NCBI GenBank assembly: GCA_900542275.1 | Contig: UQMW01000007.1 | Location: 7,215-71,214 of the forward strand | Source: an uncultured Collinsella sp. | GTDB taxonomy: Bacteria > Actinomycetota > Coriobacteriia > Coriobacteriales > Coriobacteriaceae | DNA: 64,000 bases | Direction: 5' to 3' | Part shown: piece after piece, positions 33,310 to 40,690 of the stretch | Position numbering within the stretch: the stretch's first letter is position 1 | Layout: every line of letters begins with the position of its first letter | Notes under the pieces: model-generated | The model's database searches: none | What the model was told of the DNA's origin: nothing | The model's input: the letters and a program-made list of their open reading frames with translations, nothing else | Position numbers and translations under genes: made by a program

Positions 33310-34038
33310 ATGAAGATCATTAAAGCTAAAGACTACGAGGATATGAGCCGCAAGGCCGCCAATATCATCTCGGCGCAGGTTATCCTCAAGCCCGACTGCG
33401 TGCTGGGTCTTGCCACCGGCTCCACCCCGATCGGTGCCTACAAGCAGCTCGCTGCTTGGTACGAGAAGGGCGACGTCGACTTTGCCGAGGTCAGCACCTA
33501 CAACCTGGACGAGTATCGCGGCCTTTCGCACGACGATCCCCAGAGCTATCACTACTTCATGCGCGAGAACTTCTTCGATCACATCAACATCGACCTGAAC
33601 AACACGCATGTGCCCGATGGCTCCAACCCCGACGCCGCCGCTGCCTGCTCTGAGTACGACAAGATTGTCGCCGCCGCCGGTTACCCGGATCTGCAGCTGC
33701 TCGGCATTGGCAACAACGGCCACATCGGCTTCAACGAGCCCGATGACCACTTCTCCAAGGGTACGCACTGCGTCGACCTCACCGAGAGCACCATTCAGGC
33801 CAACAGCCGCCTGTTCGACAGCATCGACGATGTTCCCCGTCAGGCCTACACCATGGGTACCCAGACCATCATGTATGCCCGCATGATCCTGGTCGTCGCC
33901 AACGGCGAGGCCAAGGCTCAGGCCGTGCATGACATGTGCTATGGCCCGGTTACGCCCGAGTGCCCGGCTTCGATCCTGCAGCTGCACACCAACTGCGTTG
34001 TCGTTGCCGACGAGGCCGCCCTTTCGCTCTGCGAGTAG
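33310..34038 (+). CDS. nagB: Glucosamine-6-phosphate deaminase NagB
   Basis: A 242-residue enzyme that converts glucosamine-6-phosphate to fructose-6-phosphate and ammonia. It has LGLATGSTPIGAY, the catalytic TYNLDEYRGL with its Asp, and GIGNNGHIGFNEP with catalytic Asn/His/Glu. AAAGGA upstream supports ATG 33310. The open frame extends further upstream through the leader but without family similarity. It lacks the long C-terminal extension of the allosteric E. coli enzyme. A terminator follows. Confidence 0.95.
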   Translation: MKIIKAKDYEDMSRKAANIISAQVILKPDCVLGLATGSTPIGAYKQLAAWYEKGDVDFAEVSTYNLDEYRGLSHDDPQSYHYFMRENFFDHINIDLNNTHVPDGSNPDAAAACSEYDKIVAAAGYPDLQLLGIGNNGHIGFNEPDDHFSKGTHCVDLTESTIQANSRLFDSIDDVPRQAYTMGTQTIMYARMILVVANGEAKAQAVHDMCYGPVTPECPASILQLHTNCVVVADEAALSLCE

Positions 34039-34070
34039 CGCGAATCCTGCAGCTCGACATAGCCTTGCCT

Positions 34071-34098
34071 AAGGCCTCCGCTTTGCGGGGGCCTTTTT
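34071..34098 (+). terminator. Terminator of nagB
   Basis: AAGGCCTCCGC (34071-34081), loop TTT, GCGGGGGCCTT (34085-34095), then T5 overall. Confidence 0.9.
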
Positions 34099-34486
34099 GC
34101 TATCCCTTTTTGCCCACTTGACCAAAAACTTGCCGCAAGCTTGACGAATGCCGGATGTCCAACAGCTTGATTCATTCTATACCAGATTCTATGCAAAAAT
34201 GCCACTAGAAGGTCGTAGACGGTAGCGGGTGCTAGGCGAGTTGAATGACATGGCTGAACCTTGTTCATCTGCGTTACACTGCCGCTTAGATGGGACAAGC
34301 TGACAAGCTCATTTACCTGCTTAAAGACCGATTAGTCGGGGGATTAATAACAATCGGCCCTCGCTGTACAAAAACTTGCCGCTTGCGTACCAAAAGACAA
34401 TCTAAGATATAAGGTCGCTCTATACATAGCGCGGCTTGTATGGTCTTGCGGTTACAGTGTCTATACGGTCGAGTTGAGGAGCGGGC
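34099..34486 (+). other. Spacer before the STAND/SARP regulator
   Basis: About 390 bases without a gene. The 13-base string AAAAACTTGCCGC occurs twice, near 34125 and 34369. TAAGAT (34403-34408) and TATAAG (34408-34413) are -10 candidates for the regulator, but the spacing to TTGCGT (34383) is poor for both. GAGGAG precedes the start. Confidence 0.4.
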
Positions 34487-37486
34487 ATGGTAAACGATTT
34501 GGGCAGTATAGACGAGCTCGAGCTGATGCCGCTGGGCGGAGGCTATATGGTGCGACGCGAACGCTTGATGAATGAGCTTATCGCCAAGGGCCGAAAGGCC
34601 GGCATCGTGGTTCTTTATGCGCCCGACGGGTTTGGGAAGACCTCAGTGCTGCTGCAGTACACCCATGAGGTTAAATGCGACCCGACGCGAGGTCCCGTGC
34701 GGATTATCGAGGCCGATCGCGCCATTGGGCGCGAGGTGTTTATGCAGCTCGAGGTGGTTACCGAAGAACTCAAAGACAAACCGCACTCCCTTATCGCGAT
34801 TGATAATGTGCCAAACCTCGATCAGCACGATACCGAAGACCTCATCGACAGGATTCGCGGCCTGCGCGCTATGGGGATAGGGGTCTTTATCTCCTGCCGT
34901 CCTTCAAATCGTCAGCTGATTCATGGGCTGGGCGATTCGGTTAAGATCAATGCGCAGATGCTCAAGGTGCATGCCTATGAGTATTCGGCGTGGGCATCGG
35001 CGTTTTCGATCAGCACATCGCTCGACTTTTATCAGCTCACGCAGGGCGTGCCCGAGCTCGTTTCGTCATTGCAGACGGGTCTGTATGGCCAAGGCGACGT
35101 AGCCGGTCTGCTCGAAAACGAGATTGTCAACGTATATGGCGCGGCACTTGTCGATCTGGCTTCGCTCGACAATAATGCGCTGTTTTGCGTGGCATGTCTC
35201 ATGGTTTTGATGGGCGAGGGCAATATCGCAGAACTCGAGGCTTGCGGGGTGAGGCTGTCGATGGTCGACCAGTCCTACTTTGTACGCGACTACCCGATTT
35301 TTGGCTTGGATCCCGCCGAGCGGAGTTTTACGTGTCTGGGTACGGAGGATAACGGACGCTTGCGTTTGCGTAAGTTGGTGGCCGAGGTTCGCCCCGAACT
35401 TGTTCCGAGGGCGGCCCGGATTTTGCTTAAGGCGGGCCGATGCGATGCGGCGATGGACCTGGCTGATGCCTTTTTGGACCGTGAGGCGGTCCTTGAACTT
35501 GCTGGGCAGTATGGGGTCGATCTGGCTCTGACGGGGCACGGGGCCGATATCTGCCGAGCAGCGCTGGGCACGATCGATGCTGACGATCCGGCTCCAGAGC
35601 CAACGCCTGCCGAGGCGCTTGGCGTATATCTGGCAGCGGTCAGCGTGTCCAATACAAAGCTCGCTCGCTATATGGCATCGGTCATCGAGCGCGGGGGCGA
35701 ACGGGCGGCCTGCGAAATAGACCCTGTTTCATGGAGGGTGGCCCAGACACTGACGGCTGTTTGCTATGGGGACAACGGGCTTGGGCTCCCTACGAACCTG
35801 GCCGTGCCAGAAATCGAGACATCCCATACCGCACTCGATATGTTGTCTGCGCATATCGAGGTCAAGCGCTGTCTGACAGAGCGGGGAGATGACGGCGGCG
35901 TTCTACAGCAGCTCAAAACGAGCAAGGCCTACGACTGCGAGCTCGACATCGCGGGGATTGTTATACGGGCCGATAGCATGCTGGTGGAGCTCTTTGACGG
36001 GTCGTTTGCGGGAACCGACGAGCGCGACGACGAGATGACGGTGGTGCGGGAGGCGCTCGACGTACGTGGGCTTAAGGCGATGGCTATCTGGGTGCGCATG
36101 GTGTTGGCGGCACGGCGGCTCCTTTCCGGCTTGCCGGTAACCGACGACGCGGCGTTCAACGAGCTCGATCGTTTTGCCGTGCGCATGCGCGACAACCAGA
36201 TTCAGCTGTTTGGGCTGTTGCTAGAAGGCTGGCAGTCACTGGCAGAGGGACGGCCGGTTAATGCAAAGTTCCGTGCGGTCCAAGTGCTCAAACTTGCCGA
36301 GGAGTCGATTGCGTACATGCGCGATAACGCATTGCTGCTGGAGCGCGCAGCGTATCTGCGAAATACATCGATGGTTTCGGTGCGCGAGGAAGCGGAGTTG
36401 CTCGATATAAGCCAGACGCAGGTTGGTGGAGCGGAGGCCTGGATGGTGGCGCTGCATTTGGCCTGTGCGGGCCGAGACAGCGACCTTGCGGCCTGGATGT
36501 CCATGAATCGTGCGGGGATTCTGGAACCGTCGTATCGGCTCTTTGCGCGCCTTGCCATGCATTGTCTGGGCGAGCCGGCGGCCAGGATACGCAAGAAGCT
36601 TCCCGTGCGCGAGCTGTCGCGGTACTCGCTACGCGACGATTTGGAAGGGGAGGGCGAGCGCCTGTTCCAGGCCGGCGAGGTTGAAGCCGTTGATACCATC
36701 GACCATATCGAGATTCGCATGTTTGGTACGTTTCGCGCCGAGCGCGACGGGTTTCCCATCACGGACAAAATGTGGCGCCGCAAGAAGGCGGCGACGCTTG
36801 CCGAGCGGCTTGCACTGGGCATGGATGCGCTCGTCGACCGCGAGACACTGGCAATGGAGCTGTGGCCCCATGCCGAGTTCAATAGCGCCCGCAACAACCT
36901 GTACTCGACGATATCGCGCTTGCGGTCGGCTTTGGGACCGACGCCGGATGGCAAGTCGTGTGTGCTCATCCAAAATGAATGCATCGGACTCAACGGCGAC
37001 TACGTCAAGACCGATGTACGGCTGTTTGACCAGATAAGCCGCGAGGTTTTGGGAAATCGCACGGGTGCGCGCGGGCCCCATTTAGTTGAGCTGTGCCTTA
37101 AGATTGAGCAGCTTTATGCCGGACCGCTGTATGTTCCCAATGGCTGTAATCCCACCTACTTTTTGCGTATGCGACGCATTATGCAGTCAAAGTACATCGA
37201 TTGCATGATTAAGGGAGCAAATGCCGCTCTAGAAGAAAACGATCTGCAGTCGGCGATTTGGCTGGCGGAGTCGGGGCTTCGACAGGAAACGGCGCGTGAG
37301 GATATGGTGCGCTGCGCCATGCGCGTCTACAGTGCGGCGGGGCGGCGGCGCGATATCGTCGAGCTATACAGCGGGCATATGCACCATCTGAGGGAGCAGG
37401 TCAATGGCGTGCCCGAGCCCGAGACGCGGCGCCTATACGAGCGCTTGGTGGAGGGGCGGCTCAATCGCGTGCTGGTCGAGCGATAA
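34487..37486 (+). CDS. Giant STAND-ATPase / SARP-like transcriptional regulator
   Basis: A 999-residue regulator. The N-terminal P-loop VVLYAPDGFGKTS with Lys51 and the following HSLIAIDNV segment resemble MalT-type STAND ATPases. A long helical sensor region follows (about residues 300-735). Then comes an OmpR/SARP-type winged helix (IEIRMFGTFRAERDG, MWRRKKAATLAERLAL, SARNNLYSTISRLR; about 741-850). The C-terminal bacterial transcriptional activator domain (about 860-990) is TPR-like. No LuxR helix-turn-helix is seen. The DNA-binding domain is near the C-terminus, unlike classical SARPs where it is N-terminal. Target genes are not evident. Confidence 0.85.
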   Translation: MVNDLGSIDELELMPLGGGYMVRRERLMNELIAKGRKAGIVVLYAPDGFGKTSVLLQYTHEVKCDPTRGPVRIIEADRAIGREVFMQLEVVTEELKDKPHSLIAIDNVPNLDQHDTEDLIDRIRGLRAMGIGVFISCRPSNRQLIHGLGDSVKINAQMLKVHAYEYSAWASAFSISTSLDFYQLTQGVPELVSSLQTGLYGQGDVAGLLENEIVNVYGAALVDLASLDNNALFCVACLMVLMGEGNIAELEACGVRLSMVDQSYFVRDYPIFGLDPAERSFTCLGTEDNGRLRLRKLVAEVRPELVPRAARILLKAGRCDAAMDLADAFLDREAVLELAGQYGVDLALTGHGADICRAALGTIDADDPAPEPTPAEALGVYLAAVSVSNTKLARYMASVIERGGERAACEIDPVSWRVAQTLTAVCYGDNGLGLPTNLAVPEIETSHTALDMLSAHIEVKRCLTERGDDGGVLQQLKTSKAYDCELDIAGIVIRADSMLVELFDGSFAGTDERDDEMTVVREALDVRGLKAMAIWVRMVLAARRLLSGLPVTDDAAFNELDRFAVRMRDNQIQLFGLLLEGWQSLAEGRPVNAKFRAVQVLKLAEESIAYMRDNALLLERAAYLRNTSMVSVREEAELLDISQTQVGGAEAWMVALHLACAGRDSDLAAWMSMNRAGILEPSYRLFARLAMHCLGEPAARIRKKLPVRELSRYSLRDDLEGEGERLFQAGEVEAVDTIDHIEIRMFGTFRAERDGFPITDKMWRRKKAATLAERLALGMDALVDRETLAMELWPHAEFNSARNNLYSTISRLRSALGPTPDGKSCVLIQNECIGLNGDYVKTDVRLFDQISREVLGNRTGARGPHLVELCLKIEQLYAGPLYVPNGCNPTYFLRMRRIMQSKYIDCMIKGANAALEENDLQSAIWLAESGLRQETAREDMVRCAMRVYSAAGRRRDIVELYSGHMHHLREQVNGVPEPETRRLYERLVEGRLNRVLVER

Positions 37487-37518
37487 AAAACGGGCGCCCG
37501 AAGTACTTGGGCACCCGT
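37485..37518 (-). terminator. Terminator of yhbY (minus strand)
   Basis: ACGGGCGCCC (37490-37499) and GGGCACCCGT (37509-37518) form a stem with one mismatch. Read on the minus strand it is followed by T6. It also overlaps the end of the regulator gene on the plus strand. Confidence 0.8.
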
Positions 37519-37555
37519 AAGCTTGCTATGTGTTGGCTCGCCGGATCATTGGCTC

Positions 37556-37855
37556 TTAGACGAGCTTGATTTTCTCGATGTCCTTGCGCGAGGACTCGCG
37601 ATACAGCGAGAACTTGCGGCCGATGACCTGGACGACCTCGGCGTGGCAACGCTCGGCGAGCTCTTCGGCGGCCTCGCGGGCGGAAAGACTGGAGCCATCG
37701 AGCACGGAGCACTTAACGAGCTCGTGCTTCTCCAGGTAGGCGACCGTCTGCTCGACGGTGCCCTCGTTGACATCGGACTTACCGATGATGATGGCGGGGT
37801 TGAGGTGATGGGCCATGCTGCGAAGCTGCTTGACCTGGGCTCCTGTCAGTGCCAT
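37556..37855 (-). CDS. yhbY: YhbY-family (CRM domain) RNA-binding protein
   Basis: A 99-residue single CRM-domain protein that associates with pre-50S ribosomal particles. Family features are LTGAQVKQLRSMAHHLNPAIIIGK, then GTVEQTVAYLEKHELVKCSVLDGSS and the C-terminal VVQVIGRKFSLYRES. The GXXG-like loop reads GKSD. Minus strand, downstream of the methyltransferase gene but separated from it by about 160 bases. Confidence 0.92.
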   Translation of the reverse strand: MALTGAQVKQLRSMAHHLNPAIIIGKSDVNEGTVEQTVAYLEKHELVKCSVLDGSSLSAREAAEELAERCHAEVVQVIGRKFSLYRESSRKDIEKIKLV

Positions 37856-38013
37856 GGGTTCTCGCTTTCTATGTATGGGGCGCCCCGCGACGGGGCCTTA
37901 ATCTACGTGAGCTGTCCCACGATAGCGCAGGAACGGCGCGGTGTGGGGCGCGTTTGCCCAGTTCAAAAAGAATGCGGATGCCGAGTGAGTGGGCGGTGCG
38001 GGCTGCGAACAGG

Positions 38014-38901
38014 CTATGAACTGGGCGCAGAGACCGGCTCCCATGCAATAAACGCCCAACGAACCTTGCGAACATGATCGAGCATATAGCGCCCCTGCGG
38101 CACGCCCTTGGAGCCCGGCTCACCGGCATGGGGGTTCTCAATCATGTGTTGGGCGATGTAGTCGCGCAGGCGGTCGATCTTATCTTCGTTGCCATGCTCG
38201 AGCATGCGAGAAAAGTCCGCCACGCCCGCTTCAAGGTTGTCGAAGGTGTCGCGACGGGGTGATTCAAAATACGTAACCTGCGGCAGGGCACCCATCTGAA
38301 TGAGAATGTTGAAGGCGTACACAAAGCCATTACTGCAGGTAACCGAGGCGCCGATAGCGTTCATCAGGTGCAGGTCATAGCGCGGGCTGGAGTTGGCGAC
38401 CATCGTGACAGCACAACGCCGACGAGCCGTACGGTCAAGCTTGGTAAGCGCGCCTTTTAGGTTGGTCGTGGTGACAGAGCGACTGGCAAAGGCAACATCC
38501 ACCGCTTTCGCGACCGGTCCAACCAAATCCCAATCATCATCCCAAGCAAGCTCAAGTGGCGTTATGCGCCCCTCGAGCCCGTAGTACTCAATGCCGGCAT
38601 CAAGCGTGCCCAGCATGGCGGGGGAGAAATCAGCCGCAATCACAGGATGCCCAGCCTGAGCAAGCGGAATAGCAATCGATCCAGCTCCACATCCCATATC
38701 CAGCACCGACTCGCCGGGCTCAAGCGTCAACAACTTTATAAAATCCCAGGCATACGGAGCAGTCTCAAGCGGCCGAAAATGCCGAGCTCGCTTATCCCAC
38801 TCAAAAGAATCATCAGCCCGATGCCGAGCGGCCTGCAGACGCATCCACTCCTGATTCCAATCAGCAGAAAGAAGCTCAGAGCGAGCATCCCCATCAACCA
38901 C
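38014..38901 (-). CDS. Class I SAM-dependent methyltransferase
   Basis: A 295-residue cytosolic methyltransferase. The SAM-binding motif I is VLDMGCGAGSIAIPLAQAG, followed by VIAADFS. The acceptor substrate is not evident. GTG at 38899-38901 is preceded on the minus strand by AGGAGG at eight bases. An earlier in-frame ATG would put a hydrophobic stretch and a terminator hairpin into the protein and is rejected. The codon use near the N-terminus is more A/T-rich than elsewhere. Confidence 0.82.
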   Translation of the reverse strand: MVDGDARSELLSADWNQEWMRLQAARHRADDSFEWDKRARHFRPLETAPYAWDFIKLLTLEPGESVLDMGCGAGSIAIPLAQAGHPVIAADFSPAMLGTLDAGIEYYGLEGRITPLELAWDDDWDLVGPVAKAVDVAFASRSVTTTNLKGALTKLDRTARRRCAVTMVANSSPRYDLHLMNAIGASVTCSNGFVYAFNILIQMGALPQVTYFESPRRDTFDNLEAGVADFSRMLEHGNEDKIDRLRDYIAQHMIENPHAGEPGSKGVPQGRYMLDHVRKVRWAFIAWEPVSAPSS

Positions 38902-38920
38902 GGGCCAACCTCCTAGCAAC

Positions 38921-38955
38921 AAAAAAGCGACTCCTCCCAAAAGAAGAGCCGCAAC
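38921..38955 (-). terminator. Terminator-like hairpin upstream of the methyltransferase
   Basis: On the minus strand GCGGCTCTTCTT pairs with AGGAGTCGC-type sequence (38927-38952) and is followed by T6. It lies before the methyltransferase ribosome site and could end transcripts from the UPF0210 gene or act as an attenuator. Confidence 0.65.
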
Positions 38956-39063
38956 CAGCATATATCAGAAAGAACCGTTCCAACGCCAAACCGCCGCATC
39001 AGCCAAGTGGTGCAGGAGCGAAGCAACTGCAACCGGGATAGAACCCAACTGAGGTTCCGTTGT

Positions 39064-39204
39064 GCGGGAGCCCCGGGGAGGGCAAATATATAAGGTCGAT
39101 CGCGAGTTCCGCACGAGCCGGAGAGCACTTAATGTGCTCTCCGTGCGAGTCAGGACTGTCCGAGCAGGCGACCTTATATATTTGCCCTCCCTGGGGCTCC
39201 TCGC
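39064..39204 (-). repeat. Nested long-hairpin element, copy 2 (candidate structured RNA)
   Basis: The outer stem joins 39067-39098 to 39169-39200 (32 pairs, one G-T). On the minus strand it carries the same blocks as copy 1, ACAGTCCTG and GTGCGGAACTC, around an inner stem GGAGAGCAC-ATTAA-GTGCTCTCC (39120-39142). Outer-stem bases beyond GGAGCCCCGG-AGGGC differ completely from copy 1 but remain paired. It lies 13 bases after the UPF0210 stop, in the same direction as that gene. Confidence 0.75.
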
Positions 39205-39217
39205 CCGAACCCCTCAG

Positions 39218-40582
39218 CTAGTTCTTGAGCGAGTTCAGCGGCGCCGGGAAGCGTCCGCCACGGTGAGCAAGCACGGTGCCGGCGTTGGGGTTCACCGGCA
39301 TGATGGGCGCGCGGCCGAACAGGCCACCGTACTCGACGCAGTCGCCCACGCCCTTGCCGATGGCGGGAATCACGCGGACGGCCGTGGTCTTGTTATTGAT
39401 GACGCCGATGGCCATCTCGTCGGCGATGATGCCGGCGATGGTCTCGACCGGGGTGTCGCCGGGGATGGCGATCATGTCCAGGCCAACGGAGCACACGCAG
39501 GTCATGGCCTCGAGCTTCTCGAGCGAAAGCGCACCGGCCTCGACGGCGGCAATCATGCCGGCATCCTCGGACACGGGGATAAAGGCGCCGGAGAGACCGC
39601 CCACGCTGGAGCTGGCCATGACGCCGCCCTTCTTGACGGCATCGTTGAGCATGGCGAGCGCACAGGTCGTACCCGGGCCACCGCAGGTGCCCACGCCGAT
39701 GATCTCGAGGATGCGGGCAACGGAGTCGCCGATGGCAGGCGTGGGGGCCAGCGACAGGTCGACAATGCCTTTCTCGACACCCAGACGGCGGGCTGCCTCA
39801 CGGCTCATGAGCTCGCCGGCGCGGGTGATCTTAAAGGCGGTCTGCTTAATCTTCTCGGCAACCTCCATCATCGATGCGGAATCGGGCAGCGTCTCCAGGG
39901 CTGCGGCCATAACGCCGGGGCCCGAGACGCCTACGTTGATGACGGCGTCGGCCTCGCCACCGCCGTGGACGGCGCCCGCCATAAACGGGGAGTCCTCGAC
40001 CATGTTGGCAAAGCAGACAAACTTGGAAGCGCCGACGGAATCCTGGTCGGCCGTGAGTTTAGCGGCATCGATGATGGTCTGGGCGGCCATAAGCACGGCG
40101 TCCATGTTGATACCGGCGCGCAGGCTGGCGACGTTGACGCTGGAGCAGACGCGGCTCGTGGTGGCGAGCGCCTGGGGGATGGACTGGATGACGCGGCGGT
40201 CGGCGTCGCCGATGCCCTTCTGGACGAGTGCGGAGAAGCCGCCCAGGTAATCGATGCCGAGCGTCTCGGCCGCGCGGTCGAGGGCATGCGCGATGGGGGT
40301 GAGGTCCTCATCCTTGCAGCACGCGGCGATTTGCGCCACCGGGGTGACGGAAACGCGCTTGTTGACGATGGGGATACCGTACTCGCGCTCGAGGTTCTCG
40401 GCGGTCTCGACCAGATGCTCAGCCGTGTGCGTCACGTGGTCGTAGATTTTCGTGCACATGCGGTCGAGGTTCTCGTCGCCGCAACCCATGAGCGAAACAC
40501 CCATGGTGATGGTCCTGATGTCGAGGTTCTGCTCCTCAACCATGCCGCGGGTTTCCGCGATTTCTGCGGGCGTGATCGCCAT
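39218..40582 (-). CDS. UPF0210 / DUF711 (PFL-fold) family protein
   Basis: A 454-residue conserved protein of unknown function, related in fold to pyruvate formate-lyase-like proteins. Recognisable family segments include TITMGVSLMGC, NKRVSVTPVAQIA, DYLGGFSALVQKG and VGVSGPGVM. An ACT-domain-like protein (UPF0237) often neighbours this family but none is visible here. ATG at 40580-40582 follows AGGAG on the minus strand. A 57-base longer open frame upstream lacks a site. A nested hairpin element follows its stop. Confidence 0.88.
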   Translation of the reverse strand: MAITPAEIAETRGMVEEQNLDIRTITMGVSLMGCGDENLDRMCTKIYDHVTHTAEHLVETAENLEREYGIPIVNKRVSVTPVAQIAACCKDEDLTPIAHALDRAAETLGIDYLGGFSALVQKGIGDADRRVIQSIPQALATTSRVCSSVNVASLRAGINMDAVLMAAQTIIDAAKLTADQDSVGASKFVCFANMVEDSPFMAGAVHGGGEADAVINVGVSGPGVMAAALETLPDSASMMEVAEKIKQTAFKITRAGELMSREAARRLGVEKGIVDLSLAPTPAIGDSVARILEIIGVGTCGGPGTTCALAMLNDAVKKGGVMASSSVGGLSGAFIPVSEDAGMIAAVEAGALSLEKLEAMTCVCSVGLDMIAIPGDTPVETIAGIIADEMAIGVINNKTTAVRVIPAIGKGVGDCVEYGGLFGRAPIMPVNPNAGTVLAHRGGRFPAPLNSLKN

Positions 40583-40628
40583 CCTTGCGCTCCTATCTGC
40601 CAAAACGAGCATAGTCCCCTCTATTCTA

Positions 40629-40665
40629 ACGTGCCGCACGTGCCAAGTGGCGCGTGCGGCACGTT
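40629..40665. terminator. Strong GC-rich hairpin between metH and the UPF0210 gene
   Basis: AACGTGCCGCACGTGCC (40629-40645) pairs with GGCGCGTGCGGCACGTT (40649-40665), with one G-T pair. On the minus strand it follows metH. The T run is better on the plus strand, so its termination strength in the metH direction is uncertain. Confidence 0.6.
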
Positions 40666-40690
40666 TTGGTGCTCGGTTGTTTCCGTTGTG

